NCBI GenBank assembly: GCA_047974845.1
Contig: JBKECQ010000021.1
Coordinates: 32,192 to 96,191, forward strand
DNA from: Aminipila sp047974845
GTDB taxonomy: Bacteria > Bacillota > Clostridia > Peptostreptococcales > Anaerovoracaceae
DNA: 64,000 nucleotides
Direction of reading: 5' to 3'
The notes under the pieces were generated by a model that was not told the DNA's origin, ran no database searches, and was given only the letters and a program-made list of their open reading frames with translations. Positions 8,229 through 16,891 of the stretch are shown here, one piece after another. Made by a program: the position numbers and the translations under genes. Numbering within the stretch: position 1 is the first letter of the stretch; the number at the start of each line of letters is the position of its first letter.

Positions 8229-9503
8229 ATGAAAAAAAACAGAGGACTAGCTTTATTACCTTTTGTCGTATTCATTGTATTGTTTGCAGGTGTTGGCATA
8301 ATTAGTGGAGACTTTTATGGTATGCCTGCTCTTGTAGCGTTTATAGCGGCTTTATTCGTGGGTATGCTACAAAACAGAAGCCTATCATTCAATGATAAAC
8401 TGGCAATTATTTCAAAGGGAGCAGGAGATGTAAATATCATAACAATGGTACTGATATTTTTAGTTGCGGGAGCTTTTTCAGGTGTGGTTTCTGCAGCGGG
8501 AGGTGTTGAAAGTACTGTAAATTTTGGTCTATCTATTATTCCTACTAAACTGATGGTTGTTGGATTATTTCTAATTGGTTGTTTTATATCAATTTCAATG
8601 GGAACTTCAATGGGAACTATAGCTGCTCTTGCGCCTATAGCTGTAGGTATTTCAGAAGAAACCGGATTCCCTATGGCTGTTTGTATTGGTGCTGTAGTTT
8701 GCGGTGCTATGTTCGGTGATAACTTGTCAATGATTTCAGATACAACCATTGCAGCTGTAAGAACTCAAGGCTGTGAGATGAAGGATAAGTTTAAACAAAA
8801 TTTCTTTATAGTTCTCCCTGCGGCAATAATTACAATTATAATTTTTTATGTAAAAACATCGGGATTAACATACGAAATGAAAGAAGTTTTTGATTATAGC
8901 TTTATTCAGATAATACCGTATATTGTAGTACTTATTGGAGCATTAATAGGTTTTAATGTTTTCTTAGTTCTTATTTGCGGAATAATACTTTCTGTAGTAG
9001 TGGGAATTGCTCATGGAAACTTTACATTAATAGAAAGCTTTACTGCCATTGGTAATGGTATGTCAGGATTATTTGAGATTTCTATTATTTCTATTATTGT
9101 TGCTTGCATTGTTTCTCTTATAAAAGAGAATGGTGGTATAGACCTTATTATTGATTGTATAAAGAAAAATACAAGAGGAAAAAGGGGAGCAGAGTTTGGC
9201 ATAGCATTATTATCAGTACTTATTGATATATGTACTGCAAATAATACAGTTGCTATTGTTATGGCAGGTCCAATAGCAAAAGAGATAGGTGATGAATTTG
9301 GGGTTGAACCTAAGAGAGTTGCATCAATTTTGGACATTTTTGCCTCTGTGGGTCAAGGCTTGATTCCATATGGTGCTCAACTACTTACAGCAGCAGCTTT
9401 AGTAGGACTTACACCAATCGATGTAATTCCAAATCTATATTATCCAATTCTAATGGGTATAAGTGCAATACTATTTATTTTATTCAGACCTCAAAAACAA
9501 TAA
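8229..9503 (+). CDS. NhaC-type Na+/H+ antiporter family transporter
   Basis: A 424-residue polytopic membrane protein with about ten to twelve hydrophobic segments. Motifs of the Na_H_antiporter (NhaC) superfamily are present: GTSMGTIAALAPIAVGI near residue 120, GAMFGDNLSMISDTTIAA near 155, and DICTANNTVAIVMAGPIAKE near 335. Members exchange cations or organic anions. The subfamily with GDNLSMISDTTIAAV includes amino-acid or dicarboxylate antiporters as well as Na+/H+ antiporters, so the substrate is open. It is preceded by a short AT-rich gap with AGGAGA and followed by a terminator. Confidence 0.85.
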   Translation: MKKNRGLALLPFVVFIVLFAGVGIISGDFYGMPALVAFIAALFVGMLQNRSLSFNDKLAIISKGAGDVNIITMVLIFLVAGAFSGVVSAAGGVESTVNFGLSIIPTKLMVVGLFLIGCFISISMGTSMGTIAALAPIAVGISEETGFPMAVCIGAVVCGAMFGDNLSMISDTTIAAVRTQGCEMKDKFKQNFFIVLPAAIITIIIFYVKTSGLTYEMKEVFDYSFIQIIPYIVVLIGALIGFNVFLVLICGIILSVVVGIAHGNFTLIESFTAIGNGMSGLFEISIISIIVACIVSLIKENGGIDLIIDCIKKNTRGKRGAEFGIALLSVLIDICTANNTVAIVMAGPIAKEIGDEFGVEPKRVASILDIFASVGQGLIPYGAQLLTAAALVGLTPIDVIPNLYYPILMGISAILFILFRPQKQ

Positions 9504-9573
9504 TTAAGAAGTTTTTAATTGATTGCTCATATAGAAAATCAAATTAACATAGAAAAGACAAAAAGAATATATT

Positions 9574-9628
9574 GCTGTTACAATAAATGTTGGGAAAACG
9601 TCCCTCCAGTGTAACAGCTTATTTTTTT
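9574..9628 (+). terminator. Rho-independent terminator after the NhaC-type gene
   Basis: The stem GCTGTTACA (9574-9582) pairs with TGTAACAGC (9610-9618), followed by TTATTTTTTT. Confidence 0.75.
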
Positions 9629-9724
9629 GGTCAATGCAAATTCATGCAACAAACAAGCTAGCATGGCATATAAATAGGAATATGTTGATATAAATATGAT
9701 TTACATATATGGGGGGAGAAATTA

Positions 9725-10270
9725 ATGGCAAGTGTTTATTTAAGTCCATCAGTACAAGATTTTAATGAATATATTACAGGTGGTAATGAGGAACAATATA
9801 TGAACCTTATTGTTGATGCTATGGTGCCTTATTTAAGAGCCAATAACATTACATTTAGTAGAAATAATCCTCATGATTCTTTATCACAGGCTATTGAGCA
9901 GTCAAATTCACTGGATTATGATTTGCATATGGCATTACATTCAAATGCATCTCCTGACAACTTGGCGGGTATCCTACGTGGACCGGATGTTTATTACTAT
10001 GCATATAGTTTAGAGGGAGAAAAGGCAGCCAATGTATTTGCTAAAAATCTAATGGAAGTATATCCAAATGCTGATTTGGTAACTGTAATACCGAATACAA
10101 CACTACCGGAGCTTAAAAAAACAGAAGCACCGGCTGTGCTAATCGAACTTGCGTATCATGACAATTATGAAGATGCAAATTGGATTATTAATAATGTCGA
10201 TGCAATCGCACGCAATCTAGCAATTTCTTTAACTGAATATTTTGGAATAGAGTTTAAGGAACCAAAATAA
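9725..10270 (+). CDS. N-acetylmuramoyl-L-alanine amidase (Amidase_3 type), no signal peptide
   Basis: A 181-residue stand-alone amidase that cleaves the amide bond between MurNAc and the peptide stem. Amidase_3 hallmarks are the zinc-ligand/catalytic segments around NEEQYMN, DLHMALHSNAS and APAVLIELAYHDNYEDA, where the Glu is the presumed catalytic residue. There is no signal peptide or wall-binding domain, as in spore-mother-cell amidases (CwlC-like) released by lysis. The role in mother-cell lysis is inferred. GGGGGAGA lies 5 bases before the start. It is monocistronic. Confidence 0.85.
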   Translation: MASVYLSPSVQDFNEYITGGNEEQYMNLIVDAMVPYLRANNITFSRNNPHDSLSQAIEQSNSLDYDLHMALHSNASPDNLAGILRGPDVYYYAYSLEGEKAANVFAKNLMEVYPNADLVTVIPNTTLPELKKTEAPAVLIELAYHDNYEDANWIINNVDAIARNLAISLTEYFGIEFKEPK

Positions 10271-10315
10271 AAAGATACATAATTAAAATCTTAGGAGCAT
10301 GACCTTTTAAGCTAT

Positions 10316-10358
10316 CCCCCTATCATTACTAAAATACATTAATGATAAGGGGATTTTA
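10316..10358 (+). terminator. Rho-independent terminator after the amidase gene
   Basis: The stem CCCCTATCATTA pairs with TAATGATAAGGGG around an AT-rich loop, followed by ATTTTACTT. Confidence 0.7.
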
Positions 10359-10450
10359 CTTAGGATATGCTCATATATGGGATTATGAAAATAAAAAGTC
10401 AATATGTGGTATAATAATTATAAGATATTGTACAAAGCATACAAGCCCAT

Positions 10451-10480
10451 ATGACAGTGAATTATATAGTATGCTATAAT
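10451..10480 (+). promoter_or_regulatory. Predicted sigma-A promoter of the methyltransferase gene
   Basis: ATGACA (10451-10456) and a perfect TATAAT (10475-10480) are separated by 18 bp and lie about 30 bp before the start codon. Confidence 0.5.
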
Positions 10481-10509
10481 GAAAAATAAAAAATAGGAAG
10501 TGGTGTAAT

Positions 10510-11673
10510 ATGGACAAGCTAAATGAATTGTTTGATGATATATATAGTGATTTTAATGTGGAAAATCTGATTAGGGTAATTTTTAGTAATCCCAGAAAAA
10601 AGTCTAACCTTTGTAAAAAGGCAAATATTAGACCTGTAAAAATTCAGGGTGAAATTAAGTTTCAAATAGAATATCAATTTGAAAAAAAGGTAAACCACGA
10701 AAATTTAAATTCTGAAGAGGTCATTAAGAAAAGCAGTGAATTAATAGATGATTTTAAGCAAGTTAATATATTAACTGTTGAGGAAGATATTCAAATTCTA
10801 GCAACTAAAGTAGAAAAGCCTAAGATTACAAAGAAAAAGACTATAGAAAGAAAAGCTGTCAGCATTAATCATAATCAAGAAAAGCAGTATATTATCCCAG
10901 ATAAAAATCCATGTGATTTTCTTATTAAGCTAGGTGTAATGGACAAAGAGGGCAAAGTTATTCAAAAACATTACTCAAAGTTTAGACAGATAAATAGATA
11001 TTTAGAAATTGTTGAGGATGTGATGGACTATTTACCTGAAAAGGATGAAAAACCTTTAAAAATTATAGACTTTGGTTGCGGTAAATCATATTTAACCTTT
11101 GCACTTTATCATTACTTAAAACTTCTTAAAAACAGAAATGTGGAGATAATAGGTCTGGACCTAAAAGAGGATGTAATAGAGTTTTGCAATAAAACAGCAC
11201 AAGAACTTGGATATAGTGAACTGAAATTTTTAATGGGTGATATAGCTGATTATACTAATGATCATGCAGATATGGTGGTAACACTACACGCCTGTGATAC
11301 CGCTACGGATTATGCACTTATTAATGCAGTCAATTGGAATTCAAAAGTTATACTTTCAGTTCCTTGCTGTCAACATGAAATGTTTAATCAACTACAAAAT
11401 GACTTACATCATCCTATGTTTAAACACGGTATATTAAAAGATAGATTTATAGAGATATTGACTGATGGGTTAAGAGGGTTAAAGCTAGAGGCCTGTGGTT
11501 ACGATGTTGCAATGATTGAATTTACCAGTTTGGAACATACCTCAAAAAATATAATGATTAAGGCAGTGAAGCCATTAAACAATAAACGAGAAGAGAACAA
11601 GAAAAGGGCACAGAAAGAATACGACGATATTAAGTCCTTTTATAATGTAAAACCAACCATTGACATATTATAG
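10510..11673 (+). CDS. Class I SAM-dependent methyltransferase (Methyltransf_32-like)
   Basis: A 387-residue protein. Residues ~1-130 are a lysine-rich N-terminal region with no motif I recognise. Residues ~135-340 form a Rossmann methyltransferase domain with SAM motif I IIDFGCGKSYLTFALYHYL, motif II acidic residue in EIIGLDLKEDVIEFC, and a VVTLHACDTATDYAL segment followed by SVPCCQHE. The HACDTATD/PCCQHE pair is characteristic of the Methyltransf_32 (PF13679) group, whose substrates are mostly unknown, with an RNA target possible. The start has AGGAAGTG upstream. The typA promoter lies within its last codons. Confidence 0.82.
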   Translation: MDKLNELFDDIYSDFNVENLIRVIFSNPRKKSNLCKKANIRPVKIQGEIKFQIEYQFEKKVNHENLNSEEVIKKSSELIDDFKQVNILTVEEDIQILATKVEKPKITKKKTIERKAVSINHNQEKQYIIPDKNPCDFLIKLGVMDKEGKVIQKHYSKFRQINRYLEIVEDVMDYLPEKDEKPLKIIDFGCGKSYLTFALYHYLKLLKNRNVEIIGLDLKEDVIEFCNKTAQELGYSELKFLMGDIADYTNDHADMVVTLHACDTATDYALINAVNWNSKVILSVPCCQHEMFNQLQNDLHHPMFKHGILKDRFIEILTDGLRGLKLEACGYDVAMIEFTSLEHTSKNIMIKAVKPLNNKREENKKRAQKEYDDIKSFYNVKPTIDIL

Positions 11674-11687
11674 TTTTGTGTTATAAT
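11660..11687 (+). promoter_or_regulatory. Perfect-consensus sigma-A promoter for typA
   Basis: TTGACA (11660-11665) and TATAAT (11682-11687), both exact, are separated by 16 bp. The -35 box lies inside the last codons of the upstream methyltransferase gene. Confidence 0.8.
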
Positions 11688-11776
11688 ATTAAGGTTCGAG
11701 ATTAGCAACGATTACATTTTATGTAAAATGTGGAATTTAATATATATATTAAATTATATAGAGAAAGTAGGAAAAG

Positions 11777-13648
11777 ATGTCAAATAAGCAAAAAATTGTA
11801 AACATAGCTGTAATTGCTCACGTTGATGCAGGAAAGTCTACTCTTGTAGATGCATTTCTAAATCAGAGCGGAGTTTTTCGTGCAAATGAAGAAGTGGTGG
11901 ATTGCGTGATGGACAGTGATGATATTGAGCGAGAAAGAGGTATCACAATCTACTCCAAAAACTGCTCTGTAATGTATAAAGATGTTAAGATTAATATTGT
12001 AGATACACCAGGACATGCGGATTTTTCTTCAGAAGTAGAAAGAATTATGAAAACAGTAGATACTGTTATTCTTCTTGTAGATTCCAGTGAAGGGCCGATG
12101 CCACAGACAAGATTTGTATTAAACAAATCTTTAGAACAAGGATTAAACCCTATTCTTCTAATTAATAAAATAGATAAAAAGGATGCAAGAATAGACGAAG
12201 TTGTAGATGAAGTTTATGAACTATTTATGGACTTAAATGCAAACGATAAGCAATTGGATTTCCCTATTCTTTACGGAATAGCAAGACAGGGTGTGGTTGT
12301 ATATGACCCTTCTGACGTTGAAGATGTTGAAGTTGGCGATGGTGACCATAAGGTAGAAAAGAACCCTCAGGGCGGAAAAGGTAAGGATATTGTACCACTG
12401 TTTGAAACAATCATTAAACACGTAGATGTATATCCGGACTTAACAGAAGAACCTTTACAAATGCAGGTTTCATCATTAGGATATGATGATTATATTGGTA
12501 GATTAGGTATTGGTCGTATAACAAAGGGTACGCTGAAATCAGGTCAGACTGTTGCGGTAGCAAAAGCTGACGGCAGTATTGTTTCAAGAAAAGTAAATCA
12601 AATATTTGTATATAGAGGTTTAAAGAGAACAGCCGTAGATGAAGCAGAATGTGGAGATATTGTGGTTGTATCCGGAATTGCGGATATATCAATTGGGGAA
12701 ACAATTTGTGATAGTGCAAATCCTGAGCCAATGGAAATGATTCATATTGAAGAACCTACATTATCAATGAACTTTATAGTTAATAAGTCTCCATTTGCCG
12801 GAAAAGTCGGTAAGTTTGTAACATCAAGACATATAAAGGAAAGACTGGCTAAGGAGTTAGAAGTAAATGTTGGACTTGTAGTTGAAGAAACTGATTCTAC
12901 AGATATATTTAAGGTTTCAGGTAGAGGTGAATTACATCTTTCAATTTTAATTGAAAATATGAGAAGAGAAGGCTATGAATTAGCTGTTTCAAAACCTGAA
13001 GTTATTATGCATAAGGATGAAAACGGTAAAAAGCTTGAGCCTATGGAAGAGGTTGTTATATCTGTTCCTGACGAATATGCAGGAAGTGTTATTTCTAAAT
13101 TAAACGTTAGAAAAGGTATAATGAAAGAAATGGCAGGAGAAAATGGATATTCAAAGCTTGTTTATGTGGTTCCTACAAGAGGTCTTTTAGGTTATAGAAG
13201 TGAATTCATAAACGACACTCGTGGTGAAGGTACTATGGTTAGACGTTTTGATAGCTTTGATGAATACAAGGGTGATATCCCTCAGAGAGTTAATGGTGTT
13301 GCCATTTCTCAAGAAGAGGGTGTTTGCACAGGATATGCACTTTTCAATATTCAAGAAAGAGTTCAGCTGTTTGTTGAACCTGGAGTGAAAGTATATGAGG
13401 GCATGATTGTTGGAATGAACAGCAGAAATGATGATATGGTTGTAAACCCTTGCAAAGCAAAGAAAGCAACTAATATGCGTGCTTCAGGAAACGATGATGC
13501 AATCAAACTTGCACCGCCGAGAAGATTTACTCTTGAAGAAGCGTTGGAATTTGTAAATGATGATGAACTTGTAGAAGTAGTACCTGATGAAATCAGACTT
13601 AGAAAGAAGTTTTTAACTGAGCTAGAAAGAAGAAGATCAGGAAGATAA
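11777..13648 (+). CDS. typA: Ribosome-associated translational GTPase TypA/BipA
   Basis: TypA is an EF-G-like GTPase that binds the 70S ribosome and helps 50S assembly and stress responses. The 623 residues are slightly above the family norm. The G domain shows the P-loop AHVDAGKST (residues ~14-22), switch I ERERGITI, DTPGHADF and NKIDKKDA. EF-G domains III and V and the TypA-specific C-terminal domain follow (ENMRREGYEL, RGLLGYRSEF, VNPCKAKKATNMR). A small insertion around residues 175-200 (VEVGDGDHKVEKNPQGGKGK) accounts for the extra length. It has its own strong promoter and a strong terminator. Confidence 0.96.
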   Translation: MSNKQKIVNIAVIAHVDAGKSTLVDAFLNQSGVFRANEEVVDCVMDSDDIERERGITIYSKNCSVMYKDVKINIVDTPGHADFSSEVERIMKTVDTVILLVDSSEGPMPQTRFVLNKSLEQGLNPILLINKIDKKDARIDEVVDEVYELFMDLNANDKQLDFPILYGIARQGVVVYDPSDVEDVEVGDGDHKVEKNPQGGKGKDIVPLFETIIKHVDVYPDLTEEPLQMQVSSLGYDDYIGRLGIGRITKGTLKSGQTVAVAKADGSIVSRKVNQIFVYRGLKRTAVDEAECGDIVVVSGIADISIGETICDSANPEPMEMIHIEEPTLSMNFIVNKSPFAGKVGKFVTSRHIKERLAKELEVNVGLVVEETDSTDIFKVSGRGELHLSILIENMRREGYELAVSKPEVIMHKDENGKKLEPMEEVVISVPDEYAGSVISKLNVRKGIMKEMAGENGYSKLVYVVPTRGLLGYRSEFINDTRGEGTMVRRFDSFDEYKGDIPQRVNGVAISQEEGVCTGYALFNIQERVQLFVEPGVKVYEGMIVGMNSRNDDMVVNPCKAKKATNMRASGNDDAIKLAPPRRFTLEEALEFVNDDELVEVVPDEIRLRKKFLTELERRRSGR

Positions 13649-13702
13649 ATGCCTTTGATACTATAGATTAACAAGTTTAAAAAATATAACAGCAAAAAGA
13701 TT

Positions 13703-13738
13703 AGGAATACTGTTTACTAAACAGTATTCCTTTTTTAT
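13703..13738 (+). terminator. Rho-independent terminator after typA
   Basis: A 13-bp perfect stem, AGGAATACTGTTT (13703-13715) with AAACAGTATTCCT (13719-13731), has a 3-nt loop and is followed by TTTTTATTT. Confidence 0.9.
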
Positions 13739-13935
13739 TTAACTAACTTTTACACGTCTATTTTATTTTCTAAGATGAGTATCATACATAAATAAAAAAA
13801 TTAAAAAGGCATTGGTGGATGAGCTGCGATTTATTTTAATTAAGAAAGGAGTCCCCCTGATAGTATAGTTTTAGGAGAATATGTGTAAAATACATTTTAT
13901 AATATAAAATTTGCCAGTTAAAAAGGAAGAGGGAA

Positions 13936-14565
13936 ATGTATAAACATAATAATTTTAAAAGGATTCCAAAGCATATTGGTGTTATACCTGATGGTAATCG
14001 CAGGTGGGCGACAAATTGCGGGTTGGAGAAAAAAGACGGGTATGAGCATGGTTTGGAACCGGGATTTCAGTTATATGAGTTGTGTAAAAATTTAGGTGTG
14101 GAGGAGCTAACTCTTTATGGTTTTACTGTTGATAATACTAAAAGACCTTCAGAACAAAAGAAAGCCTTTCAAAAGGCTTGTGTTGATGCAGTTACTGAGC
14201 TTGCCAAACGTGATGCGGAGCTTTTGGTTGTGGGAAATGACAAATCGAACTGTTTTCCAAAAGAATTAAAAATGTTAACTAAAAGAACGAGATTTGGAAA
14301 TGGAGGAATTAAAGTAAACTTCTTAGTGAATTACGGTTGGGACTGGGATTTAATGAATGAGGGAGGAATTGCCTCAAGAGATATTTCCAGAATGGACTTA
14401 ATTATGAGATGGGGTGGAATGAGACGCCTAAGCGGTTTCTTGCCCGTACAATCAGTGTATGCAGACATTTACGTCCTAGATGAATTGTGGCCGGAATTTA
14501 ACGAGGAACAATTCTATAGAGGAATAGCATGGTATCAGAATCAAGATAAAACATTAGGAGGGTGA
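13936..14565 (+). CDS. Divergent cis-prenyltransferase (UppS-like protein)
   Basis: A 209-residue member of the undecaprenyl diphosphate synthase superfamily, about 40 residues shorter than standard UppS. The pyrophosphate-binding P-loop is recognisable as HIGVIPDGNRRWA (Asp19, Asn21), and YGFTVDNTKRPSEQ replaces the usual YAFSTENWKRP. The C-terminal signature is altered: RWGGMRRLSGFL instead of R(T/S)GGE-RISNFL, then VYADIYVLDELWPEF, where Asp replaces the metal-binding Glu. Key arginines remain. The housekeeping UppS normally sits between frr and cdsA, so this is probably a second, specialised paralogue; that is inferred. The start follows GGAAGAGGGAA. Confidence 0.75.
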   Translation: MYKHNNFKRIPKHIGVIPDGNRRWATNCGLEKKDGYEHGLEPGFQLYELCKNLGVEELTLYGFTVDNTKRPSEQKKAFQKACVDAVTELAKRDAELLVVGNDKSNCFPKELKMLTKRTRFGNGGIKVNFLVNYGWDWDLMNEGGIASRDISRMDLIMRWGGMRRLSGFLPVQSVYADIYVLDELWPEFNEEQFYRGIAWYQNQDKTLGG

Positions 14566-14712
14566 CGGTTTAAATAAATGATAGCTTAAAAATAAAATTT
14601 ATTGAAATTTAGACTTATTAGTGATAATCTAATATATATAAAGTTATTTACAAGTGTAAATACAGGTGTAAATATTATTAACAAAAAAGCTTTTTATATG
14701 GAGGAAATAAAG

Positions 14713-15792
14713 ATGAAATTAAAAAAGTTTCTTGTAGTAGGTTTAGCAATAACTATGCTATTTTCTTTAGCATCTTGCGGTAATAAGTCCGATGACGAGG
14801 ACACAGCGCAAGGAGAAAAAACAAAGCTCTATGTTGTGAACTGGAAGGATTATGGCTCAGATGACGAAAGTTTTATAACTGCATTTGAAAAGGCTTATAA
14901 TTGCGAGATTGTAAATACCTATATGTCAAGTGAGGAAGAGCTACTAACAAAACTTAGAACCTCTAAGGCTGGAGAAATAGATGTTTGTCTGCCAAATTGT
15001 ACTATTCTTCCCACAGCTATAAATGAAGGCTTACTGGCAGAGATAGATACAACAAAACTTTTAAATTTCAACGGAATGTTTGAACGGTTTAAGACACAGA
15101 AAGAGTGTTTTAAAGGTGATAAAATGTATGCTGTACCATTTGTATGGGGCTCAACAGCTATAGCATATAATACGGATGTAATAAAGGAAGCTCCAAAATC
15201 TATTAAGGCATTATTTGATGATAAATATGCCGGCAGAATTGGATTTAGAGATGACTATAACGATGCTGTTATGGCAGCGGCTATTGCCTTAGGACAAGAC
15301 CCAAATAACCCGGATGATTTAGATGCAATAAAAGCAAAATTAATAGAACAAAAATCTCTAAATAAAACGTACTGGAAAACAGGGGATGAATTTACAAAGC
15401 TATTTGCAGGTAAACAAATTGACCTAGGGTTAATGTGGTCGGGACAAACAGCAAGTATGAAACAGGAGGGCGAACCTATCGCCTTTACAGTTCCTGAAGA
15501 TGGTGCTATTGGATGGGTGGACAACTGGGCTATTGCAGAAGGAAGTAAGAACAAGGAATTGGCTTATGCATTTATTGATTGGATGATAAGTAAAGACTTT
15601 CAATATAACTGGGTAGAAAATGGAGGCCCTGCACCTGTAAATAAAGAAGCGGCTGAATTAATAGACCCACAGTATGCGGCTTCAGCAGGAATAGATGAGG
15701 CATCATTGAACAGACTATACTTTATGGAATACAGAACTGATGAAGTAAAGAATACTTGGAATGAGCTATGGACAGAAGTAAAAACAAAGTAA
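14713..15792 (+). CDS. Spermidine/putrescine-type ABC transporter substrate-binding lipoprotein (PotD-like)
   Basis: A 359-residue periplasmic-binding-protein-like lipoprotein. The signal peptide ends in the lipobox LASC (Cys22), followed by a linker and a type 2 binding fold. LYVVNWKDYGSDDESFITAF at the start of the mature domain, VPFVWGSTAIAYNTD in the middle and the WVDNWAIAEGSKN segment are typical of PotD/PotF proteins. ATG at 14713 follows GGAGG; upstream in-frame codons to 14602 would mask the signal peptide. No potABC genes accompany it, so it must work with a transporter encoded elsewhere. A terminator follows. Confidence 0.85.
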   Translation: MKLKKFLVVGLAITMLFSLASCGNKSDDEDTAQGEKTKLYVVNWKDYGSDDESFITAFEKAYNCEIVNTYMSSEEELLTKLRTSKAGEIDVCLPNCTILPTAINEGLLAEIDTTKLLNFNGMFERFKTQKECFKGDKMYAVPFVWGSTAIAYNTDVIKEAPKSIKALFDDKYAGRIGFRDDYNDAVMAAAIALGQDPNNPDDLDAIKAKLIEQKSLNKTYWKTGDEFTKLFAGKQIDLGLMWSGQTASMKQEGEPIAFTVPEDGAIGWVDNWAIAEGSKNKELAYAFIDWMISKDFQYNWVENGGPAPVNKEAAELIDPQYAASAGIDEASLNRLYFMEYRTDEVKNTWNELWTEVKTK

Positions 15793-15834
15793 TTTAAATA
15801 AAAATATATTAAAATAAACAAAAATAAATAAACA

Positions 15835-15873
15835 AAAAATGCTATCTTTTTATATAAAGATAGCATTTTTTCT
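15835..15873. terminator. Bidirectional terminator between the PotD-like gene and the minus-strand cluster
   Basis: AAAAAATGCTATCTTT pairs perfectly with AAAGATAGCATTTTTT around a short AT loop, with T-runs on both strands. Confidence 0.85.
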
Positions 15874-15938
15874 AGAAATAAAACTTCCTTAAAAGAATAA
15901 TTATCTAAAATAAAAACCTTTAAAAAAGGATAGGTTTC

Positions 15939-16268
15939 TTAAAAGAATAATTTTATTAAACCTGCAATAACAGAAGTAATAATTAGCGTATTTGATATAT
16001 TTCGCATTTGTTTTGTGTTACCTTTAAGCCTAACAATCACCGCAATGACTGCTAAAAATCCTATGGCCAATGAAATTGACGATGAAAAAATATGATTTGA
16101 AGGTAAGCTGGTAACACCTAAGAAGGCTATCAATATTGCTAGGAAAACTAAAAAACAAAATGCTACAACATTAGTTTTTGGAGATGAAGAGTATATTAAT
16201 AAAATTGACCATATCAAGCTTAACACAGTAAGAATAATAAATAATATAAATAAATATCCCAATGCCAT
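15939..16268 (-). CDS. Small four-helix membrane protein, paralogue 1
   Basis: A 109-residue hydrophobic protein with about four membrane segments (roughly residues 3-27, 34-52, 62-80 and 92-108) and short basic loops. I do not recognise the family. It is clearly paralogous to the next gene upstream: same length, both with an SLP(S/T)N-(H/Y)IFS segment in the third quarter, and both ending in a (V/I)IAG/LGMIKL-type tail. GGAGGT lies 8 bases before the ATG. It lies downstream of a two-component system on the same strand, so a sensory-partner or immunity-like role is possible but not shown. Confidence 0.65.
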   Translation of the reverse strand: MALGYLFILFIILTVLSLIWSILLIYSSSPKTNVVAFCFLVFLAILIAFLGVTSLPSNHIFSSSISLAIGFLAVIAVIVRLKGNTKQMRNISNTLIITSVIAGLIKLFF

Positions 16269-16397
16269 AGTTGTATACCTCCATAATTTATAAATATGAT
16301 AAATATCAATTTATGCTAATAGTTTAACCAAGATTTATAAATTAAAGTATTAAATAGAGTACCTTAAAAAGTAATATAGCAGTTTAAGGTGTTTCTA

Positions 16398-16727
16398 TTA
16401 GCAAACTAATTTTATCATTCCTAAAATAACGGATATAATTACAAGTATGTTAGCTAATTTCTGCCCTTTTGGTAAAGGACACTTAATTTTTATAGGAATG
16501 GCTACTATTCCTATAAAGCCAATAGCCCATGATATAATTTGAGAAAATATGTAATTTGTAGGTAAACTTGTAGCGCTTAAGAATGCTATTAACATAGACC
16601 AAATAGCTAGAAAATAAAATAGACCACTCTTTAACTTTGGTGATTTAACTAATAAAAGAAATGCTGAACCTAATACACTTACTATTATAATAATAACAAA
16701 TAGTATAAATAAGACTGTTAAAGCCAT
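16398..16727 (-). CDS. Small four-helix membrane protein, paralogue 2
   Basis: A 109-residue hydrophobic protein with about four predicted membrane helices, paralogous to the gene at 15939-16268 (shared ATSLPTNYIFS/VTSLPSNHIFS core and GMIKLVC/GLIKLFF tail). I moved the start to the second ATG (16727). GGGAGG is 9 bases from it but only 3 bases from the first ATG at 16733, and the shorter form has exactly the same length as its paralogue. Unknown function. Confidence 0.65.
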   Translation of the reverse strand: MALTVLFILFVIIIIVSVLGSAFLLLVKSPKLKSGLFYFLAIWSMLIAFLSATSLPTNYIFSQIISWAIGFIGIVAIPIKIKCPLPKGQKLANILVIISVILGMIKLVC

Positions 16728-16891
16728 AACCATGTACCTCCCTTAAGTTGCTTAGAATATTGCCATATGAATACTCTGTTATAAAAAATGTTTATACAGT
16801 TATTCTATTATAAAAATATATAGTTTTTTAGTAGCAAATTCTAAAGAATTCTAAAGATAAGTACATTAATTTAAAAATAATATAGTTGTGG

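Noticed and set aside
9725..10270. Prophage endolysin
   Set aside because: It is a single amidase with no other phage genes nearby, and similar stand-alone amidases occur in sporulating Clostridia.
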